In this document: positions 6,709-14,679 of the stretch, in pieces
How positions within the stretch are numbered: position 1 is the first letter of the stretch
How the letters are laid out: each line of letters opens with the position of its first letter
Source of the DNA: a bacterium C-53
GTDB lineage: Bacteria; Bacillota; Clostridia; Lachnospirales; Lachnospiraceae
Length of the DNA stretch: 64,000 nt
NCBI GenBank assembly: GCA_003612525.1
Contig: RAZD01000001.1
Coordinates: forward strand, 1-64,000
Reading direction: 5' to 3'
The notes under the pieces: model-generated
The model's input: the letters and a program-made list of their open reading frames with translations, nothing else
Database searches by the model: none
What the model was told of the DNA's origin: nothing
Program-made: the position numbers and the translations under genes

Positions 6709-8175
6709 TTATAACATTTTCTTCATCTCATCTGCAACAAACTGTACTTTTGTTCCTACAATAACCTGTATAGCATTCTTACCAGGTCTCATAACACCTG
6801 CCACACCTGCTGATTTAATCTTCTTTTCATCAACTAATGTGTAATCTTTGATTTCCATACGAAGTCTTGTAATACAGTTATCAAGAGAAGTTACATTTGC
6901 TTTTCCGCCAAGTCCCTCCAGAATAATGGCAGCTACTTCAGTAAAGTTGCTGTTTGAAAGAACTGCTTTCTTCTCTTCTTCCAGATCATCATCTTCTCTA
7001 CCAGGTGTCTTAAGGTCAAATTTCACAATTGCAAAACGGAATACCAGATAGAATACAACAAATGCTGCAATACCAAGCGGAAGAATCATCCATGTATTCT
7101 GTGCTGCCGGTAATGATGCTGAGAAAATAAGGTCAGTCGCACCTGCTGAGAAACTGAATCCGGCTCTGAATCCAAGTACGGTTACAATAACTGTAAATAC
7201 GCCATATAATAATGCATAAATCACATACAGTAAGGGTGCAAGGAACATAAAACCAAATTCAAAAGGCTCTGTAACGCCGCAGACAAATGCACAGACTGCT
7301 GCTGAAGCTACAAGACCAATTGCAACTTTCTCTTTGCCCTTCTTCGCTGTCTGAACCATAGCCAATGCAGCGCCAGGAATACCAAACATCATACAAGGGA
7401 AGAATCCGGACATATACATACCAAGACTCCATGTAACGTCAGCGCTTGTATCTCCTGCCCAGAAATGAGAGAGATCACCGAGTCCGATCGTATCAAACCA
7501 GAATACATTGTTCAATGCGTGATGCAGACCTGTAGGAATCAACAGTCTGTTCAGGAATGCATAGATACCTGCACCAACCGGTCCAAGACCTACGATGCCC
7601 TGGCCTACAGCAATCAAAGCACCAAATACTACCGGCCATACAAACAGCAGAACTGCCGATGCAACGATAGATACAACACCGGAGATAAGCGCTACACAAC
7701 GCTTGCCGCTGAAGAATGACAGCCAATCCGGAAGTTTTGTGGATTTAAACTTATTATAGCAGCTTGCACCGATAACACCTGCAAGAATTCCGATAAACGG
7801 ATTCGCAATCTTATTAAATGCCAATGTCTTATTTGCATTCTCAGCGATAGACGGCATCATTGTGGTAACCGTACCTGTAGAAAGCAGATTTGTAATCATC
7901 AGCCAGGAAGCAAGAGCTGCAAGACCAGCCGTACCATCATGATCATCAGACATTCCGACACCAACACCGATTACAAACAGGACCGCCATGTTATCGATCA
8001 GTGCACCGCCCGCCTTTACCAGAAAGAATCCTAAAAGATTCACAAATCCTGTGATTTCACCACCCTGCATCGTTGCCGGACAGAGCGCATAGCCAATACC
8101 CATCAGAATACCGCATATAGGCAGGCAAGCAACAGGAAGCATTAATGACTTACCTAATTTTTGTAAGTATTTCAT
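6709..8175 (-). CDS. nagE: PTS EIICB, N-acetylglucosamine/glucose type (NagE-like)
   Basis: A 488-residue sugar transporter of the glucose superfamily. The EIIC membrane domain covers about residues 1-385 and the EIIB domain about 405-488, with the phosphorylated Cys at residue 434 (DNCITRLRM). The segment IPTGLHHALNNVFWF with FWAGD and MSGFFPCMMFGIPGAALAM resembles E. coli NagE, so N-acetylglucosamine is the likely substrate; glucose cannot be excluded. No EIIA is fused, which fits the separate crr gene just upstream in the same operon (51 bp gap). Confidence 0.82.
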   Translation of the reverse strand: MKYLQKLGKSLMLPVACLPICGILMGIGYALCPATMQGGEITGFVNLLGFFLVKAGGALIDNMAVLFVIGVGVGMSDDHDGTAGLAALASWLMITNLLSTGTVTTMMPSIAENANKTLAFNKIANPFIGILAGVIGASCYNKFKSTKLPDWLSFFSGKRCVALISGVVSIVASAVLLFVWPVVFGALIAVGQGIVGLGPVGAGIYAFLNRLLIPTGLHHALNNVFWFDTIGLGDLSHFWAGDTSADVTWSLGMYMSGFFPCMMFGIPGAALAMVQTAKKGKEKVAIGLVASAAVCAFVCGVTEPFEFGFMFLAPLLYVIYALLYGVFTVIVTVLGFRAGFSFSAGATDLIFSASLPAAQNTWMILPLGIAAFVVFYLVFRFAIVKFDLKTPGREDDDLEEEKKAVLSNSNFTEVAAIILEGLGGKANVTSLDNCITRLRMEIKDYTLVDEKKIKSAGVAGVMRPGKNAIQVIVGTKVQFVADEMKKML

Positions 8176-8227
8176 AAAGAATTTCTCCCTTCTTTTCAGT
8201 TCTACTTCTTAGAACCTATCATTTTAA

Positions 8228-8716
8228 TCATTTCTGAAGTGTCATTACATCATCTCCATGCGCCACATCATTTGCCTCAGCCGCATGAATTTCTGTAAAA
8301 TCGTCAGAGTTACATATTACAACCGGGGTAATAATATCATAACCCTCTGCCCTAATCTGCTCCATATCTGCCTCCAGGAGCAGATCACCTTTTTCCACTT
8401 TCTGGCCTTCTGAAGCATGGGTCTTAAAATATTTCCCATTCAGTTTTACCGTGTCAAGCCCAACGTGAATCAGCACCTCAACTCCCTCATTGCTGGTAAG
8501 TGCCGCTGCATGACCAGTGGGAAACAACGTTGTGACAGTACCGCTTACCGGAGCGTATATCCGGTTATCCGACGGAATGACAGCCACGCCTTTTCCCAAA
8601 ATTTCATCACTGAATGTAGGATCGTTGACCTCCTTAATGCTAACCAGTCTCCCCGTAACAGGAGCACCGATCTTTATACCACCGCCTTTTGAAAAAAGAT
8701 TTTGAAACAGTTTCAT
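8228..8716 (-). CDS. crr: PTS EIIA, glucose type (Crr)
   Basis: A 162-residue EIIA(Glc) that passes phosphate from HPr to EIIB. The two active-site histidines are His69 (PTGHA) and His84 (VLIHVGLDTVKLNG). The start at 8716 (MKLFQNLFSK) is supported by a GAAGGGGGA ribosome site and by the family start; 45 codons of open frame upstream are leader. It heads the operon with the NagE-like gene and is the only EIIA in the window, so it may also serve the EIIA-less transporter at 40371-41750. Confidence 0.88.
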   Translation of the reverse strand: MKLFQNLFSKGGGIKIGAPVTGRLVSIKEVNDPTFSDEILGKGVAVIPSDNRIYAPVSGTVTTLFPTGHAAALTSNEGVEVLIHVGLDTVKLNGKYFKTHASEGQKVEKGDLLLEADMEQIRAEGYDIITPVVICNSDDFTEIHAAEANDVAHGDDVMTLQK

Positions 8717-8893
8717 TCCTATCCCCCTTCCTTTCCTTTTACATGTATAGAAATCCCCGCTGCGCTTATATGCAGTACCTGACAGTTTCCTTTTGGGAAT
8801 TACTCCATATGCTCGCATATGAGGATAAAAAAACCAAACCTTACAAATCAACCACTCCAGTTAAATTATAAAATCTGGCCTTACATGCTTTTT

Positions 8894-8965
8894 GTAACAG
8901 TGCACCAAGTAATCAACTGATTTGTTACTAAACACCATTGTAACAACTTGCACAATAAAAGTCAA
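8894..8965 (-). promoter_or_regulatory. crr-nagE promoter with overlapping operator dyad
   Basis: On the minus strand TTGACT (8960-8965) and TACAAT (8937-8942) are 17 bp apart. A perfect dyad TTGTTAC-N11-GTAACAA (8922-8946) covers the -10 box and start site, and a third copy of the half-site lies at 8894-8899. The position suits a repressor. The leader to the crr start is about 210 nt and ends in a T-rich stem region near 8820-8880, so an antiterminator is also possible. Confidence 0.6.
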
Positions 8966-9037
8966 TATCATTTTTTATTATTTAGTCACTTTACTAAAGC
9001 GCAGTTTAAAAATCAGAAAATAGCTAAAAACTTGTAC

Positions 9038-9086
9038 AAAAAAAGATATGAATTCACCTTTTTCATTGGTAGTTTCATATCTTTTT
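9038..9086. terminator. Bidirectional stem-loop terminator
   Basis: AAAAAAAGATATGAA and TTCATATCTTTTT pair with a run of T on either strand. It lies between the tRNA-Arg terminator and the PTS promoter and probably insulates the PTS operon. Confidence 0.6.
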
Positions 9087-9138
9087 ATCGCTCTCAATTA
9101 TTCAGTTCAAAGCACTCTCTGTCCCCCAAAATGGACAC

Positions 9139-9174
9139 AAAAAAACGGCATAACCCTCATAACCGGGCTATACC
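9139..9174 (-). terminator. Terminator of tRNA-Arg
   Basis: On the minus strand GGTATAGCCC pairs with GGGTTATGCC (with two G-U pairs) and is followed by GTTTTTTT. Confidence 0.75.
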
Positions 9175-9235
9175 ATCTCGACGAAAATACTTCCCAATAA
9201 TTATTTGTATCTCATACCATAGATACATCTAAGAA

Positions 9236-9309
9236 CGTGCGCTAGAGGATTCGAACCCCCGACCTTTTGGTCCGTAGCCAAACGCTCTATCCAGCTGAGC
9301 TAAGCGCAC
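9236..9309 (-). tRNA. tRNA-Arg (anticodon ACG)
   Basis: Acceptor GTGCGCT/AGCGCAC, anticodon stem TTTGG/CCAAA around CTACGGA, T arm with GGTTCGAATCC. Single-gene unit with its own promoter and terminator; the A34 is normally converted to inosine. Confidence 0.95.
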
Positions 9310-9341
9310 ATACGATGCTGCCATCTCTAACAACATCGTTG

Positions 9342-9370
9342 ATTGTACATGATTTGCTTATATTTGTCAA
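9342..9370 (-). promoter_or_regulatory. Promoter of tRNA-Arg
   Basis: TTGACA (9365-9370) and TACAAT (9342-9347) on the minus strand, 17 bp apart. Confidence 0.8.
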
Positions 9371-9376
9371 TATCTT

Positions 9377-10351
9377 TTATCGCATAATTTGAATAAAAAT
9401 AAAATAAAAGGCCGCCGCCGATATCATAATCTGGATAATAGCAAACCGAAACACGGTCTGTGTGCCTGACCAGTCCATATTCTTACGTACATGATCATGC
9501 AGAGGCGTTCTTATATTATTCAGAATATGAAGTTTCAAATAACGGATACACGATACCTTAAGGAGTCCCAAACCACCATCCATCATCAGAACAAATGCAA
9601 AAGGAATATAGAGAAACGGGCTTCCTGTCTTAAGCACCGCAATGCTTATGGCAAATCCCATTGCCCGCGATCCGGCATCTCCCATAAGCAGCCGGCTGGG
9701 AGCTGCATTATACCACAGATATCCAAGAACACAAACAGCAAAAAGCAAAATTGGATATGCGAATGTTCCTGTCTTGCCACGAATAACATCTGCGCCAAAA
9801 ATTGACATCATTGTAATGATGGTCAGCGTTCCCGACAGCCCGTCCACGCCGTCGGCGCAATTCGTTACATTTATGGAAGCCCATACCAAAATCACTGTCA
9901 GTATCCCAAATACAACCGGAGGCAGCGCAAAATTTATTCCCAAAGTCGCAATTTCCACCTGACACGAATTATGATTGATGTAAGTCACCGCCGCCATAAC
10001 TGCGACAATGAGATCAAGAATCCCTTTTTTCAGTTCTCCCCACGGCTTTTCCGACGCATCATCCAGAAATCCTGTCAGCATCTCCGCCCCGATTAAAACC
10101 AGATATATGATCATCTCCAGGTTGATCTGTGCGAATAATAATGCCGATACCATAAAAACCAGAATAAAAATAAATCCGGCTCCTCTCGGTTTCCCTCTCG
10201 CCTGCTTCCCGTCAACGGCAAATTCACGTCCTGCATCCTTTGGAAGAAACTTTTCACATTTCTCAATCGCAAGACAAGTTGCAAAAAAAGCTGTCAATAC
10301 TCCTATAAAAGCTATAACAGGAGTATTTCCGTTCATCAAAAAATTTATCAT
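9377..10351 (-). CDS. MraY-family phospho-sugar transferase (paralogue type)
   Basis: A 324-residue polytopic membrane enzyme of the UDP-sugar: polyprenyl-phosphate transferase superfamily. MraY-like motifs are GFLDDASE, TNCADGVDGLSG, MGDAGSRAMGF and a His-rich TPLHDHVRK. It stands alone, away from a murein (mra/mur) cluster, so it is more likely a paralogue than the essential MraY; the sugar substrate is unknown. Start 10351 is set by AGGAGG six bases upstream; ten extra upstream codons encode an inverted repeat (TGTCCG/CGGACA). Confidence 0.8.
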   Translation of the reverse strand: MINFLMNGNTPVIAFIGVLTAFFATCLAIEKCEKFLPKDAGREFAVDGKQARGKPRGAGFIFILVFMVSALLFAQINLEMIIYLVLIGAEMLTGFLDDASEKPWGELKKGILDLIVAVMAAVTYINHNSCQVEIATLGINFALPPVVFGILTVILVWASINVTNCADGVDGLSGTLTIITMMSIFGADVIRGKTGTFAYPILLFAVCVLGYLWYNAAPSRLLMGDAGSRAMGFAISIAVLKTGSPFLYIPFAFVLMMDGGLGLLKVSCIRYLKLHILNNIRTPLHDHVRKNMDWSGTQTVFRFAIIQIMISAAAFYFIFIQIMR

Positions 10352-10505
10352 CCGTGCCCTCCTGTCCGCTGAGACGGACACAGGCTCAACATTTGAACTT
10401 CCACTTCAAACCTGAACCCTTACAAAAATTCTATATTTTATTTTATTATACCATCCTTTTGACAAAAAGAAAATGCGGCAGAAAATTTTTTCCTCTCCTT
10501 AATTC

Positions 10506-10523
10506 TTAGCAGTATCTTAGCAG
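10506..10523 (+). promoter_or_regulatory. Direct repeat, likely response-regulator site
   Basis: TTAGCAG at 10506-10512 and 10517-10523, period 11 bp, ends ten bases before the -35 box of the KdpD/E-like operon. One-turn direct repeats are typical OmpR-family binding sites; autoregulation is inferred. Confidence 0.5.
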
Positions 10524-10532
10524 ATTCCTCCA

Positions 10533-10561
10533 TTGCCTTTTTCGCCGGAAAGACTCATAAT
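10533..10561 (+). promoter_or_regulatory. Promoter of the KdpD/E-like operon
   Basis: TTGCCT (10533-10538) and CATAAT (10556-10561), spacer 17 bp, about 65 bp before the kinase start. Confidence 0.55.
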
Positions 10562-10627
10562 CTATATGAAAAAGCGGCGTAACAGAACCCAACGCCGATT
10601 CGAAAAACAAAACGAGGAGCCAGCCAC

Positions 10628-11698
10628 ATGAACCGCCCTTATATGAAAAATGATCTGATATTCACTCTGTTCATTCTGACCGTATGCACTGCCCTTTCCT
10701 TTGTGCTTTTTCATCTTGTCCCAGAAAACAACACGAATGTTGTACTTGTATATATACTCAGCCTGATTATTATATCAAGATGGACGCAAGGATATAAATA
10801 TGGAGTTTTCGCAGCCCTATTCTGCGTCATCGTCGTAAATTACTGTTTTACCTATCCTTACTTTAAACTGAACTTTACCCTGAGCGGCTACCCTGTTACT
10901 TTCCTTGAAATGATCACAATCGCACTAATTACAAGCACTACGACTTCCCGGCTTGTCGAGCAGTCAAGCATCATTGCAGAAAGGGAACGGCAGCTTGCGG
11001 AAGCGGAAAAAGAAAAAATGCGCGCCAATCTTCTGCGCGCCATCTCCCACGATATCCGAACCCCACTGACCAGCATCATGGGCGCCGCCACCTCATTAAT
11101 GAACCAGGACAGCACATGTACAGATAAAGAACGCGCGGAACTTGCCGCCCATATTTATGATGGATCAGAGTGGCTTTTACATATGGTTGAAAATCTTCTC
11201 TCCGTCACCCGTATCAAAAACAACAGCCAGTCGCTGAAAATGAACCCGGAGATTGTGGAAGAAATTGTATCGGAGTCCGTGGAACGCATCCAAAAACGTA
11301 TTCCCGATGCCTCCATTCACATAGAAATCCCTGGTGAAGTGTTGATGATCCCTATGGACGCAATTCTGATTGAGCAAGTGCTGATCAATTTACTGGAAAA
11401 TGCGCTTACCCACTCGCACAGCACTCAGCCGATTGATTTAATCGTAGACCACAATGAAAATTTTGTTGTTTTTCATGTGATTGATTACGGAATTGGAATT
11501 AATGAAAGTGAAATCACACAATTGCTGAATGGAACCTTTGACAACAGCACACTTACAGTCGACAGTCAAAAAGGCATGGGAATCGGCCTGTCCATCTGCA
11601 AAACAATCATAGATGCGCACGGCGGCGCCATCACCGCCGTCAATCACGACACAGGCGCAGAATTTATTATGCATCTGCCAAAAGGAGAAATTACATAA
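10628..11698 (+). CDS. KdpD-like sensor histidine kinase, short form
   Basis: A 356-residue kinase with four membrane helices in residues 8-108 (the DUF4118 segment of KdpD), a short coiled coil, a HisKA box with phosphorylated His141 (AISHDIRTPLTS), and an HATPase domain with NLLENAL and GMGIGLSICK. It lacks the long N-terminal KdpD sensor and Usp domains (KdpD is about 900 residues). The stop is immediately followed by the response regulator ATG. No KdpFABC pump lies nearby, so the input and target may differ from potassium control. Confidence 0.85.
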   Translation: MNRPYMKNDLIFTLFILTVCTALSFVLFHLVPENNTNVVLVYILSLIIISRWTQGYKYGVFAALFCVIVVNYCFTYPYFKLNFTLSGYPVTFLEMITIALITSTTTSRLVEQSSIIAERERQLAEAEKEKMRANLLRAISHDIRTPLTSIMGAATSLMNQDSTCTDKERAELAAHIYDGSEWLLHMVENLLSVTRIKNNSQSLKMNPEIVEEIVSESVERIQKRIPDASIHIEIPGEVLMIPMDAILIEQVLINLLENALTHSHSTQPIDLIVDHNENFVVFHVIDYGIGINESEITQLLNGTFDNSTLTVDSQKGMGIGLSICKTIIDAHGGAITAVNHDTGAEFIMHLPKGEIT

Positions 11699-12415
11699 AT
11701 GAATGATACATTTCACATTCTTATAATTGAAGACGAAAAAAATATTGCAAGCTTCATCAGCCGTATCTTAAAAAGCAACGGCTACAAAACAACAACTGTG
11801 TATTCCGGCACAGAGGGACTCTCCGCTGCCGCATCCCGCTGCCCCGATATTATCCTTCTTGATCTGGGTCTTCCTGATATGGACGGCGTTTCCATCATAG
11901 AAAAGGTACGCACATGGAGCAGCTGCCCTATTATTGTCATTTCCGCACGTACACATGAGTCTGACAAAGTCAGCGCACTGGATCTGGGAGCAGACGATTA
12001 CGTCACAAAGCCTTTCGGCGCCTCTGAACTGCTCGCACGTATCCGTACCTCGCTTCGGCACAGCAACCGCCTGCGCACCGAAACAGGACTGTTTCTTCGT
12101 CCATATCATGCATTAGGACTCACAATTGATTTTACAGGACGTCGTGTCACACTGGATGATACGGAAATCCATTTTACGCCCATCGAATATAAAATCGTAG
12201 CTTACCTTGCGCAGAATTCAGGAAAAGTCCTGACATATGCAGCCATCATGCAGAATGTGTGGGGTCCGTATATCACTGACGATACGAAAATCCTTCGCGT
12301 AAATATGGCCAATATCCGGCGGAAAATCGAAAAAAATCCCGCCTCTCCGCAGTATATCTTTACCGAAGTCAGCGTTGGTTACCGCATGCTGGAAACAGAA
12401 TCCATGAGCTGTTAA
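11699..12415 (+). CDS. KdpE-like OmpR-family response regulator
   Basis: 238 residues: receiver domain with EDE acidic pocket and phosphoacceptor Asp55 (LLDLGLPD), conserved Thr/Lys (SARTHESDK, VTKPF), then a winged-helix DNA-binding domain ending in TEVSVGYRM. AAAGGAGA precedes the ATG, which directly abuts the kinase stop. It is the natural partner of that kinase and probably binds the 11-bp repeats at 10506-10523. Confidence 0.88.
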   Translation: MNDTFHILIIEDEKNIASFISRILKSNGYKTTTVYSGTEGLSAAASRCPDIILLDLGLPDMDGVSIIEKVRTWSSCPIIVISARTHESDKVSALDLGADDYVTKPFGASELLARIRTSLRHSNRLRTETGLFLRPYHALGLTIDFTGRRVTLDDTEIHFTPIEYKIVAYLAQNSGKVLTYAAIMQNVWGPYITDDTKILRVNMANIRRKIEKNPASPQYIFTEVSVGYRMLETESMSC

Positions 12416-12506
12416 GATCATGCTAAGGAAAGACAAAAAACCTTTTTTATCCCCTGAATTAGTGATAAAATCCTCATGATCAAATTTTTCGGGAGGATAA
12501 AATATC

Positions 12507-12650
12507 ATGAATATATTTGTTATCGCAGTTGCAATTGTCGGCAGTCTTATGGGGATCATTACTACCGTTTACCTCTGTGTCAGCCTGCCGGCTATTATCA
12601 TATGGAAGATTTACCGGAAAGTCCGCTTTCAGATTCCTTTGACAAAATAA
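12507..12650 (+). CDS. 47-residue single-span membrane protein
   Basis: MNIFVIAVAIVGSLMGIITT begins a peptide with one long hydrophobic segment (residues 3-33) followed by a basic tail, WKIYRKVRF. GGGAGG lies nine to ten bases before the ATG, and a stem-loop follows the stop, both on the same strand as the KdpD/E-like pair about 90 bp upstream. KdpF is also a tiny membrane protein, but no sequence match is claimed. It may be an accessory or target of the two-component pair. Confidence 0.6.
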   Translation: MNIFVIAVAIVGSLMGIITTVYLCVSLPAIIIWKIYRKVRFQIPLTK

Positions 12651-12672
12651 TACACTTTTCGAGCATATGGGT

Positions 12673-12701
12673 GAAGGTCCCATCCTGACAGTGGGACTTT
12701 C
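12673..12701. terminator. Stem-loop between convergent genes
   Basis: GAAGGTCCCA and TGGGACTTTC pair with one mismatch around a 9-nt loop between the small membrane protein gene and the convergent gene at 12710. The T runs are weak. Confidence 0.5.
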
Positions 12702-12709
12702 ATACCTCC

Positions 12710-12916
12710 TCAGTCTGATGATTCATCCTCTTCTATCAAATCAAACGAACATCCTCTGGCCCACGGACTCCCTATATCACATCTTCCATGATGATGCACA
12801 CGCATGATTTCGCCCTCTTTCAGTTCTTCCGATCTGTCGATTTTCAATCGGCTCGTATCCGAATTTGCAAAATCATCTAACATTTTTATAATCTGATCAA
12901 TCTCATGATTTTCCAT
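12710..12916 (-). CDS. Conserved hypothetical protein, 68 residues
   Basis: Small soluble protein with an N-terminal helix (ENHEIDQIIKMLDDFANS) and a conserved-looking centre, HHHGRCDIGSPWARG, which has three His and a Cys that could bind metal. Start at 12916 has GAGGTG seven bases upstream and begins two bases after the MgtC-like gene stops, so the two are cotranscribed. Similar short proteins occur in Lachnospiraceae; function unknown. Confidence 0.65.
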   Translation of the reverse strand: MENHEIDQIIKMLDDFANSDTSRLKIDRSEELKEGEIMRVHHHGRCDIGSPWARGCSFDLIEEDESSD

Positions 12917-12917
12917 A

Positions 12918-13598
12918 TTACAACACCTCAAATGTATCAAGTTCCGGCATTTCCGTAAATATTTTTATAATCTCTTCCCTCGTATATTTCGCCGGGATAA
13001 TGACTTGGCATCGAAACTGCATGGCTTCTTTGCTTTTGCGCTGCCACTTAAACTGATTCATATGAATGCCATACTGTTCCAGCTCCTTTATGACACGTTC
13101 ATATCCGTCCTGTCCTCTGCCAATATGAAAAGCTACCTGCGCCCGAACCGGCTGCTTTACAATCCATAAATTTTTGTGCAGGAACATCTGTACGACAACA
13201 ACAAATATGGTCGTTCCGATTCCCAGCATATACATGCCGGAACCAACCGCCATTCCGATTCCTATGGTAACACCGATGCCGGCAGCTGTCGTAATTCCAC
13301 TGACATACCCCTGCTTTCCTGTTATAATAATCCCGCCTGCCAGAATACCGACGCCCGTAATAATGCTCGCTGCCACACGAGACGCATCGACTGACACCCC
13401 TTCCAATACCACAACATCCATAAAACCATATTTGGAAACAATCATCATAAGTGTGGATGCAAGCGCTATCATCATATGGGTTCTGGTCCCCGCCACCTTT
13501 ATCCTCTGCTGACGTTCCACACCAATCACAGCTCCGCACACGCAGGATACCGCTATCCTTACAAAAAATAACATCTGCTGTTGTATGTATATTTCCAT
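12918..13598 (-). CDS. MgtC/SapB-family membrane protein
   Basis: 226 residues: an N-terminal membrane domain of about five helices with the family motif RIAVSCVCGAVIGVERQ and RTHMMIALASTLM, then a soluble C-terminal domain of about 80 residues. The family includes MgtC, a regulator of ATP synthase and magnesium homeostasis in Salmonella, but most members are uncharacterised. Start 13598 has AGGAGG eight bases upstream and lies 20 bp after the repeat protein gene. Confidence 0.85.
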   Translation of the reverse strand: MEIYIQQQMLFFVRIAVSCVCGAVIGVERQQRIKVAGTRTHMMIALASTLMMIVSKYGFMDVVVLEGVSVDASRVAASIITGVGILAGGIIITGKQGYVSGITTAAGIGVTIGIGMAVGSGMYMLGIGTTIFVVVVQMFLHKNLWIVKQPVRAQVAFHIGRGQDGYERVIKELEQYGIHMNQFKWQRKSKEAMQFRCQVIIPAKYTREEIIKIFTEMPELDTFEVL

Positions 13599-13618
13599 AG
13601 TAAATGCCTCCTCTCGAC

Positions 13619-14542
13619 TCAGATTGAAAAATTTGTCTTCCAAAAGCACTCCGCTTTTTCATCAGAGCCATGATCTGATTTCCATTTCAGCAAATACGCC
13701 TTTAACTCCGTATGATGCTCTCCCAGGTCTGCAAGCATATTTGTAAAATTCAAATCATTCACCCCGCCTGCTTCCAACAGGATTTTCGCATATTGAATCT
13801 GGTCTTCTCCGCCCTCTTTCAGTACGTCCCACGCAGACTCCGACCCGCAGCCTTTTGTCCTTTCGAGAATGTACTTTTGCAGAAATTCCTTTGCCACAGC
13901 TGACAGTCCTCCCGGATACGACAGTCTGAAATACGCAAGTTCAGCCTTTCTTTTACGCCATTCTTTTAAAAACGCTTCCTGCTTCTCCTCTATATCTTCC
14001 TCCGCACAGAATACAAGATCTCTTAATGTCTCTTCTTCTTTTTGTCCAAAAACGGTAAACATCCTCTCGTCAAAACTGCGAAGCCATGCTTCGCTTCCCG
14101 CCTCCAAAGGCTTTAACAGATAGTCTGCCTGAAGTATACGAGACGACGCGGCAAGCAGGGCGGCGGTTTCTTCCTGCCCCTGACGGTCTTTCCGGACATT
14201 CCCGTTTGTGTAAAGAAAGATTCTTTTTAAGCGATGTGACCTGGAAAATACGTTCCGTCCAAACACAATCTCTTCCTTTGGAAGAATTACCGTTTCCAAA
14301 GAGGGGCAGTTTGCAAATGCCCAGTCCCCGACGCTCCGGACCTCCTCCGGCACCTGCACTGTGTGAAGCATCCGGTTGTTCAGAAACGCTTTCCGGCTGA
14401 CTGCCGTAACCGGAATATGTTCAATTGAATCCGGAATTTTTACCATCTGCTCATTTCCCTGATATTCCGTAACATGTATTCCATCCGGGCATTCAAAGTA
14501 CCGAAGTATGCTTCTCTCCCCTAAATGAATCTGCTTATCCAT
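13619..14542 (-). CDS. BspA-like leucine-rich repeat protein (paralogue 1)
   Basis: 307 residues. The N-terminal 110 residues carry two or three LRR_5/BspA-type repeats (SVGDWAFANCPSLETVILP); the rest is an all-helical domain with TAALLAASSRILQADYLLKP, KGCGSESAWDVL and LADLGEHHTELKAYLL. The same architecture and motifs occur in 35336-36274, so the two are paralogues. There is no signal peptide, so it acts in the cytosol. The start at 14542 is favoured because the longer frame would begin inside the terminator of the upstream ABC operon. Confidence 0.75.
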   Translation of the reverse strand: MDKQIHLGERSILRYFECPDGIHVTEYQGNEQMVKIPDSIEHIPVTAVSRKAFLNNRMLHTVQVPEEVRSVGDWAFANCPSLETVILPKEEIVFGRNVFSRSHRLKRIFLYTNGNVRKDRQGQEETAALLAASSRILQADYLLKPLEAGSEAWLRSFDERMFTVFGQKEEETLRDLVFCAEEDIEEKQEAFLKEWRKRKAELAYFRLSYPGGLSAVAKEFLQKYILERTKGCGSESAWDVLKEGGEDQIQYAKILLEAGGVNDLNFTNMLADLGEHHTELKAYLLKWKSDHGSDEKAECFWKTNFSI

Positions 14543-14562
14543 CCGTTTCACCCAATTTTCAA

Positions 14563-14597
14563 AAATAGCAGCAGATCTCATCTATCTGCTGCTATTT
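14563..14597 (-). terminator. Terminator of the ABC/two-component operon
   Basis: AAATAGCAGCAGAT pairs perfectly with ATCTGCTGCTATTT around a 7-nt loop, followed on the minus strand by ATTTTTG. Confidence 0.85.
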
Positions 14598-14679
14598 GAC
14601 TCCCATTCCTAATTATTTTATTATACCAAAAAACATCCCATGTGTAAAGTCACGCTGACACAACCGCTTCCAAAATAAA

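Noticed and set aside
13099-13671. 190-codon minus-strand ORF rich in Cys, Tyr and Arg
   Set aside because: Alternative frame of the MgtC-like gene with implausible composition.
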